DNA of 64,000 nucleotides, from positions 1 through 64,000 of the forward strand of contig JAZUCU010000043.1 in the NCBI GenBank assembly GCA_045639325.1, written 5' to 3'. The position numbers were made by a program, and so were the translations under genes. A model generated the notes under the pieces. It searched no databases and was not told the origin of the DNA. It saw only the letters and a list, made by a program, of their open reading frames with translations. Shown in pieces: positions 16,269-24,630 of this stretch (its first letter is position 1; the number at the start of each line of letters is the position of its first letter). The stretch comes from RGIG8244 sp045639325. Its GTDB lineage: Bacteria > Verrucomicrobiota > Lentisphaeria > Victivallales > UBA1829.

Positions 16269-17828
16269 TTAAATTTCGTCTTTATGTTCGTCTTTTGCCC
16301 AGAGTTTCTTCAGGGATTTCAAAGTTTTTTCCACAAGCTCATTGCCGCCTTTCCAGGAAACCAGATTGCAATAACGGGAGGCACTGTATCCACGGTTGAG
16401 GAAACCGCGTTTCGTGGCAAGATAGCTCCCGCCTTCGTTACCGGTCACACCCGCAAGCTGAACAATGAATGTCTGCGTGAAGGGACTTCTGCTCTGGATG
16501 CGGTGCTGGAAGTCGATATACAATTCAAACTGATTGGTCGCGAACGCAATATCACCGATGCTCAGGATGTGTGCCTGGGTTGCAAATTTTGTGGATTCTT
16601 TCTGTTCTTCCCAACGTTGGATGATGCCTTTGCAGCGGTTTCGTTCTGATGCAAGATGGCAATTTTTTCTGAAGATTTCTGTGTTGTCCTCGCCTTTCAC
16701 TTCAGGCGTGTAGGACAATTCATTCAATTCTTTCAGGCGCTGACAGGAAATGTCGTAATCTTCCTGTGTGATCATCCGGCGGGAAAGTTTCAGATCCAAC
16801 ACTTCATGATGAAGCGGGGCGTAATTGATGATATCTTTCTTTGCCCAGGCATAAACTTCTTCCACACTGGCAGAAATCCGTTCGGCAATGTCCTGACGGC
16901 GGAGCTGTTCCGAGAATGTCTGAACATCACCGAATTTCAGAATATGTCTGCGACATTCCGCTTTTTGATAATGGAGCGGGCGCGGTGCAAGGTCTCCCCC
17001 TGCAGCAGACTGTGCCATGACAAAGATATTGCCGAATTTCTTCCGGATCATTTCTCTTGTTTCGTGCCAGAAAGAGGCGGAAAGATATTCCAGCATTTCC
17101 GAGTTCTGGGAGGGGCAGGGAACGTTGACAATCACACCGGTCAGTTGCTTTTTTTCGTCAAAGGTGTAGAGCAGATTGACATAGGAATCTGCACCGCCTT
17201 CGTAGCCGGAGAATTTATCATCGTTTGTGCGGCCGTACATGACCGCGTGTCCGTTGACGCCATGGGTGGAGTTGTTCACCGCACCGGGGCGTTTGGAGAC
17301 GTCATCATGATACAAGCTGCGTCTGCAGTGACCGACAACGGCATGTCCGTAACCGTATGCGATTGCGCCATTTGCCCGTTTGTCATAGGCTTCGCAAATA
17401 ATATCTGCCAGGCGGCTGACGAGGAACTTGCGGTATTCCAGTCCATCCATAATTTCCTGATAGGTGGGGATGGGGACGTCACCTTTGAGTTCTGCACCTT
17501 CGGCATTTGTTGTATTATTTTTTACAAAGCCGGGACCGGTATGAGTGTGTGTGATGTTAAGAATGATTTTCTTAACGGGAATCGCCGGATTGCGTTTCTG
17601 GACTTCTGCATATACGTCATCCGTCAGACCGCCGCGCAAGGTGGCGAGGTCGATGGAGACGAAACAGGCATCATCCTTGCCATCGCCGATCCACAAAGCG
17701 GTAGCGGTGATGGGGTCGAGGATGCCTTTGGAGATGCGCATGAAAAACTGCCCGGGGAGATTGACCGGACCTTCTGTTGAGACGTCAGCGGAAGCCCATC
17801 CGATGGAGAAGAATTTTTTTTCAGCCAT
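16269..17828 (-). CDS. Neutral/alkaline ceramidase-like hydrolase
   Basis: A 519-aa protein related to the N-terminal domain of neutral/alkaline non-lysosomal ceramidases, which are zinc amidases. The zinc-site signature NITHTHTGPG lies at 91-100, GHAVVGHCRRSLY near 165, and AQSAAGGDLAPRP (near 265) corresponds to the ceramidase Q-S-x-x-G-D-x-x-P block. No signal peptide is evident, unlike secreted ceramidases, and the C-terminal immunoglobulin-like domain is absent, so the true substrate may be an N-acylated or N-acetylated sugar rather than ceramide. It follows the GH5-like gene by 19 bp (RBS AAGGAG). A second family member is cut by the window end (63637-64000). Confidence 0.8.
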   Translation of the reverse strand: MAEKKFFSIGWASADVSTEGPVNLPGQFFMRISKGILDPITATALWIGDGKDDACFVSIDLATLRGGLTDDVYAEVQKRNPAIPVKKIILNITHTHTGPGFVKNNTTNAEGAELKGDVPIPTYQEIMDGLEYRKFLVSRLADIICEAYDKRANGAIAYGYGHAVVGHCRRSLYHDDVSKRPGAVNNSTHGVNGHAVMYGRTNDDKFSGYEGGADSYVNLLYTFDEKKQLTGVIVNVPCPSQNSEMLEYLSASFWHETREMIRKKFGNIFVMAQSAAGGDLAPRPLHYQKAECRRHILKFGDVQTFSEQLRRQDIAERISASVEEVYAWAKKDIINYAPLHHEVLDLKLSRRMITQEDYDISCQRLKELNELSYTPEVKGEDNTEIFRKNCHLASERNRCKGIIQRWEEQKESTKFATQAHILSIGDIAFATNQFELYIDFQHRIQSRSPFTQTFIVQLAGVTGNEGGSYLATKRGFLNRGYSASRYCNLVSWKGGNELVEKTLKSLKKLWAKDEHKDEI

Positions 17829-17847
17829 GATGTATATCTCCTTGTAA

Positions 17848-19926
17848 TTAGATTTTCTGAATCAGGTAATGAATAGAGGGGAAATTGCCGCCGGTTTTGA
17901 AGATGATCTTGCCATCTTTGTTTTCGGGATTTGCAGAACCGACCTGCATGCCGCTGTCACCGATGGCATCCACGCGGAAAGCACCGCTTTTGTTTTCGAT
18001 GACGATTTCGGCTTCAATGACTTCGGCTTCAATGGGGCCGTGTCCTTTGGAATACTGAATGGTGTGATCGTCGTTATACTTTGCATCAGTATTATCGCAG
18101 TTGCCGACGACGGTCAGAAGGATGTTGTCGGATTCTGTGATGGGGGCATCGGAGAGGGAGCTCATGACGATGGCGGCATATTCATTCCGGCAGCGGATGG
18201 TAACGCCATTGAGTTTGATTTCTCCGGCAGCACCGAGGAAGCCGTACGCCGCTTTTGTGCGCGGGGAGTCAATCAGAGCGATACGTTCTTTCAGATTGCG
18301 TTTGAGTTCGCCGGTATCGGAGGCGAATACCTCAGCATCTTCAGGAACGAGGCGTTTGAAGGGATCGACGACTTTTGCATTTGCGGGCAGTTTCATACCG
18401 TCGAGCATGGATGCGGCGGTGGTATATTCGGAAATATTGTTGAGTGCGGGGAAATCGCAGAAGTAAGAATAATCATCGCCCTTTTCGGTGGAGATTCTGG
18501 GTGTCTTGCCGGGATTTTCTTCCATGAACCGTTTATTGGCATCGGACCGCATGAATTCGTTGACCGGGACAACGGTCAGAGCGTCAGAAGTCCGGACGTC
18601 CTGTCTGCGTACCATGAGTGCGGCATGGTAGAAGAGAGAGAAACGGCAGGGATCGTTAAACGCATCAAAGATACCGCTGCGGTAGGGAATGCCGGAGAGA
18701 GCTTCGCCGGTGATGGGTGCGGCAATCATATTGATGTTGGGACGGTTGTCATAGCGGTAAGTATGGATGGTGCATCCGCTCCACCCCTGAAGTGCGGTAC
18801 ATGCGGCGATGTAGAGTGTACCTTCTGCGCGGTACTGATTGGGCCACGGATCGTCCCATTCGGAAACAAAGAAGGGGCGGTCTGCTGTACGGAAGAAGGG
18901 AAAACCATCGACCATGGGTTCGCGCACGTTCATGAAGGATTCATTTTTGAGAGCTTTTGTTTTGGGAGACCATGCCCAGCCGTACCAGTATGTGTGACTG
19001 TCCATGAAGTCCATATCGGTACTTGCGCGGAGGAGTGCACCTGCACCGCAATTCCAGTTAGTACCGGCGATGGGAATTTTGACGCCGCTCTTGCGCATGT
19101 GATCGCGCATCTCATTGAAGTATTTCTTCTGGATTTCGATTTTGAACTGGGTCAATTCTCTGGAGCCGTTATCGCTGAAATTGATGTTTTCCGCCGGGGG
19201 ATAACCATTTTCTTTTCTCCATGCCTGATATTTTTCTTTGAGGCGGGAAAGATAGGGTTCCACGATAATATCGCAATTGTTGAAGATTTCACTTTCGTTT
19301 GTGATCTCTGTCAATGCAATCACGGGATCATCTTTGTATGCCAGTTTTGTGTAGGGGTTGTAGTGGTTCCAGAGCTGATCGCTGTATTCTTTCTGCAGTT
19401 CGATCATTTCTTCCACGTGCATGCTGTGTTTCTTGGCTGCATCGTTCAACGCAATGGCATTTTCGATGCCGTCACCACTGCGGAAACGACGGTAAGTCAG
19501 CAGGTCAAGATAAACATAAACCCCGTTCTTCTTGAGGGCATAAATCAGGTAGTCCAGACGGTCCAGACTTTCGGGATCGAGGGAGCGGGTATTTTCCAGT
19601 CTTTTGCCTCGGGTGAACTGGAAGATATTGGGTGTTGACCAGTCGCCATCCATCTGATGGAAACGGACCATATTCAGCCCGAATTTGGCAAGTCTTTTTG
19701 CGACGATTTCGCTGTATTCATGAGAGGGGAAACAAGCTGCACTGTTGAAGTTTGTGCCCCAGAAACGGGCTTCTGTTCCGTCTTCGAACACCATCTTGCC
19801 GTCATTGCAGGTAAGGAACCCATGTTTCCCTGCCGGCATTTCGTGGGCGAAAATGAATGAGATGTCAATGGGGGAATCATCCCACGGCGGGGTGAACTGG
19901 ACGACGCGTGTAGTAGCAGTCTGCAT
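17848..19926 (-). CDS. GH5-like (clan GH-A) glycoside hydrolase
   Basis: A 692-aa TIM-barrel hydrolase. An N-terminal beta segment ends with RFWGTNFNSAACFP (about 50-63), then FGLNMVRFHQMDG begins the barrel. The acid/base Glu lies in ALTEITNESE (about 210) and the nucleophile Glu in FFVSEWDDPW (about 355), the two-Glu arrangement of clan A. The C-terminal third is beta-rich. ATG 19926 (MQTATTR) is chosen because GGAG precedes it; the longer frame to 20052 runs through promoter sequence. No signal peptide is seen, so it appears intracellular. Promoter and AraC-like direct repeats lie immediately upstream. Exact GH family uncertain. Confidence 0.85.
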   Translation of the reverse strand: MQTATTRVVQFTPPWDDSPIDISFIFAHEMPAGKHGFLTCNDGKMVFEDGTEARFWGTNFNSAACFPSHEYSEIVAKRLAKFGLNMVRFHQMDGDWSTPNIFQFTRGKRLENTRSLDPESLDRLDYLIYALKKNGVYVYLDLLTYRRFRSGDGIENAIALNDAAKKHSMHVEEMIELQKEYSDQLWNHYNPYTKLAYKDDPVIALTEITNESEIFNNCDIIVEPYLSRLKEKYQAWRKENGYPPAENINFSDNGSRELTQFKIEIQKKYFNEMRDHMRKSGVKIPIAGTNWNCGAGALLRASTDMDFMDSHTYWYGWAWSPKTKALKNESFMNVREPMVDGFPFFRTADRPFFVSEWDDPWPNQYRAEGTLYIAACTALQGWSGCTIHTYRYDNRPNINMIAAPITGEALSGIPYRSGIFDAFNDPCRFSLFYHAALMVRRQDVRTSDALTVVPVNEFMRSDANKRFMEENPGKTPRISTEKGDDYSYFCDFPALNNISEYTTAASMLDGMKLPANAKVVDPFKRLVPEDAEVFASDTGELKRNLKERIALIDSPRTKAAYGFLGAAGEIKLNGVTIRCRNEYAAIVMSSLSDAPITESDNILLTVVGNCDNTDAKYNDDHTIQYSKGHGPIEAEVIEAEIVIENKSGAFRVDAIGDSGMQVGSANPENKDGKIIFKTGGNFPSIHYLIQKI

Positions 19927-19997
19927 AAAAAACTCCTTATTTCCGGCGCATGAAAGAGGACGCCGTATTTTGTTAAAATCAAGGTGATCTGAGGAAA

Positions 19998-20025
19998 AAT
20001 ATACTGTATAAAGAATGTAAATCAA
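19998..20025 (-). promoter_or_regulatory. Promoter of the GH5-like/ceramidase-like transcription unit
   Basis: On the minus strand TTGATT (20025-20020), a 16-bp spacer and TATATT (20003-19998) precede the GH5-like start at 19926. The short spacer and imperfect -35 fit an activator-dependent promoter; candidate activator half-sites lie directly upstream. Confidence 0.6.
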
Positions 20026-20040
20026 TAGGAAGAGAAAGAA

Positions 20041-20071
20041 AAATCGGTTCAATAATTATAAAATCGGCTCA
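20041..20071. promoter_or_regulatory. Tandem half-sites AAATCGGYTCA, candidate AraC-family activator site
   Basis: AAATCGGTTCA (20041-20051) and AAATCGGCTCA (20061-20071) are direct repeats with a period of exactly 20 bp, about two helical turns. They end about 15 bp upstream of the -35 of the GH5-like gene. This is the classic geometry of AraC-family activators. The distal copy overlaps the stop codon of the adjacent araC-type gene. Confidence 0.55.
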
Positions 20072-20902
20072 TTTAATATTTTTAGGAGAAAAACCGAAAT
20101 ACTTTTTGAACTCTTTTGAGAAATAAGCGGGATTCTGATAGCCGCATTGCACGGCACATTCGGCCGCGGTCATGGAATGTTCCTGAAGGAGCGCATAGGC
20201 TTCATTCATGCGGATGGAACGGAGCCGGTTATTGAAACTCATGCCTTCTGCATGGTGGAAGGCACGGATGATGGTTGACCGGCTGACTTTGAGTTTTTCT
20301 GCGATGACGTCGATGGTAATATTTTCCGCCATGTGCGTGGTCATGTAGCTGCAGGCGAACGATGTGATTCTGGTGTAAGAATCATCATCGGCAGAGGTAT
20401 CAAAATTGGAGCAGAATGTATTGCGCCAGAGGAGTGCGAGAAGATGGGCGAGTCTGCCTTCTGCCATAGAAAGATTGGCAGCATTGCGATAATTATCCTG
20501 CCGGAACATATCGAGCAGGAGATTGAGTTCGCTCTTTTCTTTTGTTGAGAGATTTGCGGTGCAATTGCAGGAAGATGCGGCGAAAAGTTCTTTGGATTCC
20601 TTCCAGGAGAATTCAATAAAAAAAACTTCCAGTCCGGCTTCTCCCTTGAAAATATCTTTGTGAACCGTGCCTTGCGGGATGAGCAGGAGCTCATTTTTTT
20701 CTGCGGTGTATTCTTTTCCGGATTCCAGACGCACACGGACGCTTCCGCCGATGACGTACAATAATTCGTCATAGATGGCAGTATGGAATTTTTCTGAATA
20801 TTTGATGGGAAAGAATTGACGTGTTACGCCTTTAATCACAGGCATCGTCAAATGAAAACGTTCCGGTTCCGGCATTTCATCACCTGAGAAAAAAAACGGC
20901 AT
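20069..20902 (-). CDS. AraC-family transcriptional regulator
   Basis: A 277-aa regulator with an N-terminal cupin sensor (residues about 30-115: LLYVIGGSVRVRLESG, LLLIPQGTVHKD) and two C-terminal helix-turn-helix motifs (about 180-277: ITIDVIAEKLKVSRSTIIRA, then CAVQCGYQNPAYFSKEFKKYFGFSP). AraC/cupin proteins of this build activate sugar catabolism genes on binding the sugar. It lies between an epimerase gene and a GH5-like gene, both apparently under its control. The start at 20902 is uncertain; an ATG at 20875 is an alternative. Confidence 0.92.
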   Translation of the reverse strand: MPFFFSGDEMPEPERFHLTMPVIKGVTRQFFPIKYSEKFHTAIYDELLYVIGGSVRVRLESGKEYTAEKNELLLIPQGTVHKDIFKGEAGLEVFFIEFSWKESKELFAASSCNCTANLSTKEKSELNLLLDMFRQDNYRNAANLSMAEGRLAHLLALLWRNTFCSNFDTSADDDSYTRITSFACSYMTTHMAENITIDVIAEKLKVSRSTIIRAFHHAEGMSFNNRLRSIRMNEAYALLQEHSMTAAECAVQCGYQNPAYFSKEFKKYFGFSPKNIK

Positions 20903-20945
20903 GACGGTACAGGAGACGCATCATGCCGATGATCAAACGGAGCGA

Positions 20946-21710
20946 TTACTTGAACCATTCTCTCAAGCGATCGGCGCTGACCTTGAGGTCAACTTCCGGT
21001 TCATTGAGATGGGTATCGTGTTCGATGAGGATCCATTTATCATATTTCTTATCGACGAGAGCCTTTGCCACTGCTTCGCAATCGAAACCGGCATTACCGC
21101 CGCCGACTTCGCAGAAGCGGAGACGTTCCCACCATGTTTCGAGGCTGACATTCAGGTCTTTGTAGAAGATATCCTTGAAGTGAACGGCAGAGATACGGTC
21201 GTGGTATTTCTGAATGGTGCGGATGCAATCGCCGCCTGCGGCATGGAGGTGTGCGATATCGAGAATCAGAGTTGCTTCCGGAATCTGTTCCATGAAGAGT
21301 TCCACTTCATCCTGCTGTTCGATACGGCAGCCGAGATGGTTGTGGAGAGCGGCTTTGATATTGAAACGTTTTGCCGCTTCGACAAATTTCTTTGCGCGGC
21401 GGATGTAGGTTTCCATGGGGACGTCGCGTGTGCAGGGGCCGACGTTGAACCAGACGTAGTCCTTGCCGAAAGCGGAAGTCATCTTCATATTGAGTCCCGG
21501 ATTGTTTGCAACGTTGCAGCTGAGGAATTCCATGCCCATACGATGGTAGAGGGAAGCGTTATCAATCGCTTGGATTTCGGTTGCTGCTTTCAGCATTTCC
21601 GTGCCTTCGAGCCCGATTTTTTTCAACGTTTCCAAACGCATTTCCAGGTTCAGCAGACCGCCATCCCAGACATCCATGCCGTAATCGGCAACACCTAATT
21701 TATTTTTCAT
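20946..21710 (-). CDS. Sugar phosphate isomerase/epimerase (xylose-isomerase-like TIM barrel)
   Basis: A 254-aa protein of the AP-endonuclease-2/xylose-isomerase-like superfamily. Metal ligands are suggested by ALHNHLG (about 140), LDIAHLHAAGGD (about 171-182), the VHFKD block (about 200) and LIEHD (about 236). Enzymes of this group isomerise or epimerise sugars or inositol derivatives, or dehydrate them (IolE type). It has its own promoter (21754-21781) and is followed by the AraC gene after 43 bp. With the FGGY kinase and SIS isomerase upstream it makes a plausible cytoplasmic pathway for an unknown sugar. Confidence 0.85.
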   Translation of the reverse strand: MKNKLGVADYGMDVWDGGLLNLEMRLETLKKIGLEGTEMLKAATEIQAIDNASLYHRMGMEFLSCNVANNPGLNMKMTSAFGKDYVWFNVGPCTRDVPMETYIRRAKKFVEAAKRFNIKAALHNHLGCRIEQQDEVELFMEQIPEATLILDIAHLHAAGGDCIRTIQKYHDRISAVHFKDIFYKDLNVSLETWWERLRFCEVGGGNAGFDCEAVAKALVDKKYDKWILIEHDTHLNEPEVDLKVSADRLREWFK

Positions 21711-21753
21711 TGTTGTACTCCTGAGTTTATTTGATCGTTTCAGTTGTGGTTAT

Positions 21754-21781
21754 AACATAGCATACCTGTGCGTAATTTCAA
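21754..21781 (-). promoter_or_regulatory. Promoter of the epimerase-araC unit
   Basis: Minus-strand TTGAAA (21781-21776), a 16-bp spacer and TATGTT (21759-21754). The -35 is part of the element TTTCAAATGAAAAACG (plus strand 21776-21791), which recurs with one mismatch at the promoter at 24049-24077. Confidence 0.6.
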
Positions 21782-21810
21782 ATGAAAAACGGAACAAAAT
21801 TTTACACTAA

Positions 21811-23244
21811 TTAATCCGCGTATTTGCGGTAACGCCGGTAATAATTTTCTGCTCGGACGATGTCCGCGGGATCTGCAGCAGCTAGTGTCTGTGTGTGAAT
21901 CATCTGTTTCCGTGCCACAGCGTAAGTCGGGTGAATTTTCATGGCAACCGCACCAATCATTGCCGCTCCCAGAAGAGATGCTTCCGGATTCAAGGGAACT
22001 TCATTCTGCCATTTATTCCATAATGCATTGGCGCAGCGGCGGACGGAGCTTTCCCGGTTCGCCAGAGATTGCATCACCGTTTTGCGGAACGGATGAATCA
22101 ATTCCTCCAAAAGATCGCAGGATTGACGCAATGCGGAAAGAACGCCGTAAATTCCGCCTGTCATCAGGTCGGCAGAGGTATGATGTGCAGAAATTTCATG
22201 CCATGCTGCACATGGTGTGTAATCCATATACGGAGCACCGCGCCCCAGCAGATAAGGCATGAAGACGGGCAGCGTTTCTGCCTTGCTGCCTTCCGCCGTC
22301 TTGAAGTAATCCGTAATGCTGCAGTGGAACATATGGTTGGAAAGCCATTCGAATGAGAAGCCGCCGCCGGGGACCGAGCCGAGATAAAGATCGACGGACG
22401 GATCCGCATGGACAAAGGCGAATAATTTTCCTGCAAGCGCGGAATAATTTCCCCGTTCGCCTACCGCAAGAAGTTGTCCGGCTGTACCAAGCGTCAAAGA
22501 CAAGGTTTCCGTATCGGTACCTGCACCCAAAGCGGCACTTGCAAGGTCGCCGGAGCCGATAACGACCGGCGTCCCCGGGGACAATGCGGTTTCTGTACTT
22601 GCAGTATTGGTTACATTGCCGCAAATGGAAGCGGAGGGGAGAACCTCAGGCAATTTAGATGAGTCGATATCCAGTTCCGCCGCCAGTTCGGTATCCCATT
22701 GCAAGGTGTCGAGACGATAGAGGAGTGTGCCGGATGAATCGGTTCCATCGGAGACCATTTTACCGGTCAGCCGGTATGCAATATAATCTTTGACCTGCAG
22801 AAACACGGCAGTCTTTTTGTACATTTCAGGCGACTGTTTTTTCATGCGGAGCAGTTTCGGCAGAGTAAACACCGGCGTGACAGGGTTCCCTGTCCGGGCG
22901 AGAATTTCTTTCCCGAACCGGACATTGAGTTCATCCGATTCTGCAATTGCGGTATTGGAACACCATAATTCTGCGGGGGCCAGGGGATTGCCCTGGGCAT
23001 CAATACATAACAAGGCGTGCATATTTCCGGTGAGGGAAACGGCATCGGGCTTGATGGGATTTTTTGTCAGCAGGAGTCGTACACATTCTGCGGCGAGCGC
23101 ATACCATTCTTCTGCAGATTGAGTATCCGGGGAGTCGGAACGGCTGACACTTTTTGATTCCAGTCCGCACAATTTACCTTCGGCATCAATCAATGCGGCT
23201 TTGACTCTGCTGGTTCCGATATCAATGGCAAGAATATGAGGCAT
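21811..23244 (-). CDS. FGGY-family carbohydrate kinase
   Basis: A 477-aa sugar kinase with two actin-like domains. The N-terminal phosphate-1 motif is AIDIGTSRVKAALID (5-19), SLTGNMHAL lies near 91, KDYIAYRLTG near 151, and the C-terminal adenosine motif LLGAAMIGAVAM near 440. Substrates of the family are xylulose, gluconate, ribulose, fuculose and glycerol. The reader cannot tell which from motifs; an alignment of the sugar-contacting residues would decide. It follows the SIS gene by 17 bp and is probably co-transcribed with it from the promoter at 24049-24077. Confidence 0.9.
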   Translation of the reverse strand: MPHILAIDIGTSRVKAALIDAEGKLCGLESKSVSRSDSPDTQSAEEWYALAAECVRLLLTKNPIKPDAVSLTGNMHALLCIDAQGNPLAPAELWCSNTAIAESDELNVRFGKEILARTGNPVTPVFTLPKLLRMKKQSPEMYKKTAVFLQVKDYIAYRLTGKMVSDGTDSSGTLLYRLDTLQWDTELAAELDIDSSKLPEVLPSASICGNVTNTASTETALSPGTPVVIGSGDLASAALGAGTDTETLSLTLGTAGQLLAVGERGNYSALAGKLFAFVHADPSVDLYLGSVPGGGFSFEWLSNHMFHCSITDYFKTAEGSKAETLPVFMPYLLGRGAPYMDYTPCAAWHEISAHHTSADLMTGGIYGVLSALRQSCDLLEELIHPFRKTVMQSLANRESSVRRCANALWNKWQNEVPLNPEASLLGAAMIGAVAMKIHPTYAVARKQMIHTQTLAAADPADIVRAENYYRRYRKYAD

Positions 23245-23261
23245 AATGAAAATTCCTCCGG

Positions 23262-24017
23262 TCAGGGCAACAGATAGGCGTCCTGTATTTCTTTACGGCT
23301 GAGCAATGCTTCGTTCCGTTCTTTTCCGCCGGGAGCGTTTGAGCTGAGGAATACGGGGGCATCCACATTCATCGCACGCAGTTTTTCGATAGACAATGCG
23401 GAGATCGTGTGCATGATGAAGGAGCCGACAATTGTGGAAACGGGTGCCATCGGGGTATCGTTGCAGACAACAACCGAGGCATCGCCGCAGGGGACGTGAT
23501 TGTCAATGATAAGAATCTGATCTTCCAATGCAAACAGATTGGCGATCCGGCTGTGATTTCCTTTCTGATTCCGGTAATTGCCGGAACAGACGGCTATGAC
23601 TTTAACGCCTTTCTTCAATGCGGTTTCCGCCACTGCAACCGGCGCACCGTTTTTACCGGAAGTGGAAAGGACAACCAATACATCACCGGCACCGATCTGT
23701 GAACAATTGATGATCGCTTCCCCCAATTGTTCGTTATGTTCTGCCGCACTGGTCAGGAATCCGGGTGTGGTGGTGATACTCATGCCGGGCCCCCAGAGCG
23801 GACGCCAGAATGTGGGTGCCCCGGCGCGATAGAATACATCTTCTGCGAGGATGGCGGAATGAGTGCATCCGAAGACATAAATTGTTTTTCCAGCGGCATA
23901 AGCATCGGCGATCATGGCGGCGGCTTGATCCAGCGATTCTTTTTCCTGTTCTGCGACAGTGGCAAGAATATTCTGTGCGGAAGTCAGATAGCGTTCAATA
24001 AAAGATGATTTTTCCAT
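23262..24017 (-). CDS. SIS-domain sugar isomerase (UPF0309-like)
   Basis: A 251-aa protein with one SIS (sugar isomerase) domain. FGCTHSAILAEDVFYRAGA (about 50-68) matches the H-S-x-x-x-A-E-x-x-x-R-A-G signature of UPF0309-type proteins, LSTSGKNGAPV (about 117) is the phosphosugar Ser/Thr loop. ATG 24017 is preferred, with CGAGG upstream; the longer frame begins inside the promoter. SIS proteins bind phosphosugars such as N-acetylglucosamine or muramic acid 6-phosphate. It is the first gene of a kinase/isomerase pair, suggesting isomerisation of the kinase product. Confidence 0.85.
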   Translation of the reverse strand: MEKSSFIERYLTSAQNILATVAEQEKESLDQAAAMIADAYAAGKTIYVFGCTHSAILAEDVFYRAGAPTFWRPLWGPGMSITTTPGFLTSAAEHNEQLGEAIINCSQIGAGDVLVVLSTSGKNGAPVAVAETALKKGVKVIAVCSGNYRNQKGNHSRIANLFALEDQILIIDNHVPCGDASVVVCNDTPMAPVSTIVGSFIMHTISALSIEKLRAMNVDAPVFLSSNAPGGKERNEALLSRKEIQDAYLLP

Positions 24018-24048
24018 AAAAACCTCGTTATTCTGTTTTTCATGAGGT

Positions 24049-24077
24049 AACATAACGTGTGATTTGTGTTTTTTCAA
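24049..24077 (-). promoter_or_regulatory. Promoter of the SIS-kinase unit
   Basis: Minus-strand TTGAAA (24077-24072), 17-bp spacer, TATGTT (24054-24049). The plus-strand element TTTCAAATGGAAAACG (24072-24087) covering the -35 is shared with the epimerase promoter. Confidence 0.65.
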
Positions 24078-24111
24078 ATGGAAAACGATGAAAATAAAGA
24101 AAGAATCGCCC

Positions 24112-24149
24112 TTGTATTCCGCCGGACAGCATTTATATTATGATAATAT
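24112..24149 (+). promoter_or_regulatory. Promoter with overlapping 15-bp palindrome for the C_GCAxxG_C_C gene
   Basis: TTGTAT (24112-24117), a 16-bp spacer and TATATT (24134-24139). A perfect palindrome ATATTATGATAATAT (24135-24149) covers the -10 and may be an operator. AAGGAG follows before the ATG at 24168. Confidence 0.5.
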
Positions 24150-24167
24150 GATAAGGAGAATGACCCT

Positions 24168-24620
24168 ATGAAACAGAGTAAAGGCGAACTTGCAAAAGAA
24201 TATTTTCAGTCCGGAGCGAATTGTGCTCAGGCTGTATTGGCAGCATATCATGAAGAATGTGGACTCGATGAAAAAACAGCGTTCCGTCTGGCTTCCGGAT
24301 TCGGTGCCGGTATGGGGCGGATGCGGGAAGTTTGCGGCGCAGTTTCCGGCATGATTCTGGCAGCAAATATTTTGCGGGGTGCAGATGACATTACCGACAA
24401 GAATCAGAAAGATGTGCATTATGCTTTTATTCAGGTGTTGATGAAAGAATTTCAGCAGACCGCAGGGAGTCTGATCTGTCGTGAATTATTGGGGGTGACG
24501 GAAAAAGGCGGTTCTGCACCGACCTCGGAAGTGCGCACCAGAGAATACTATGCAAAACGTCCCTGCGGCGATATGGTGAAGCTCGCCGCAGAGATTCTGG
24601 AACGTCATTTGCAGGATTGA
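24168..24620 (+). CDS. C_GCAxxG_C_C family redox-associated protein
   Basis: A 150-aa protein with the spaced-cysteine signature of the C_GCAxxG_C_C (DUF/TIGR01909-like) family. The conserved positions are NCAQAVLAAYHEECGL (18-33), GFGAGMGRMREVCGAVSG (44-61), a Cys in SLICRELLG (about 104) and PCGDMV (about 131). Members are thought to be redox or metal-binding proteins and are often fused to or near oxidoreductases. The function is unproven. It is transcribed alone and meets miaB tail to tail with a 10-bp gap. Confidence 0.85.
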   Translation: MKQSKGELAKEYFQSGANCAQAVLAAYHEECGLDEKTAFRLASGFGAGMGRMREVCGAVSGMILAANILRGADDITDKNQKDVHYAFIQVLMKEFQQTAGSLICRELLGVTEKGGSAPTSEVRTREYYAKRPCGDMVKLAAEILERHLQD

Positions 24621-24630
24621 ATAAAAAGCA

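Noticed and set aside
17869..19638. 589-aa open frame antisense to the GH5-like gene
   Set aside because: Cys/Phe/Gly-rich shadow of a gene with recognisable catalytic motifs.
19927..20052. N-terminal membrane anchor for the GH5-like enzyme (longer frame)
   Set aside because: The hydrophobic stretch is translated from the promoter and operator region; GGAG precedes the ATG at 19926.
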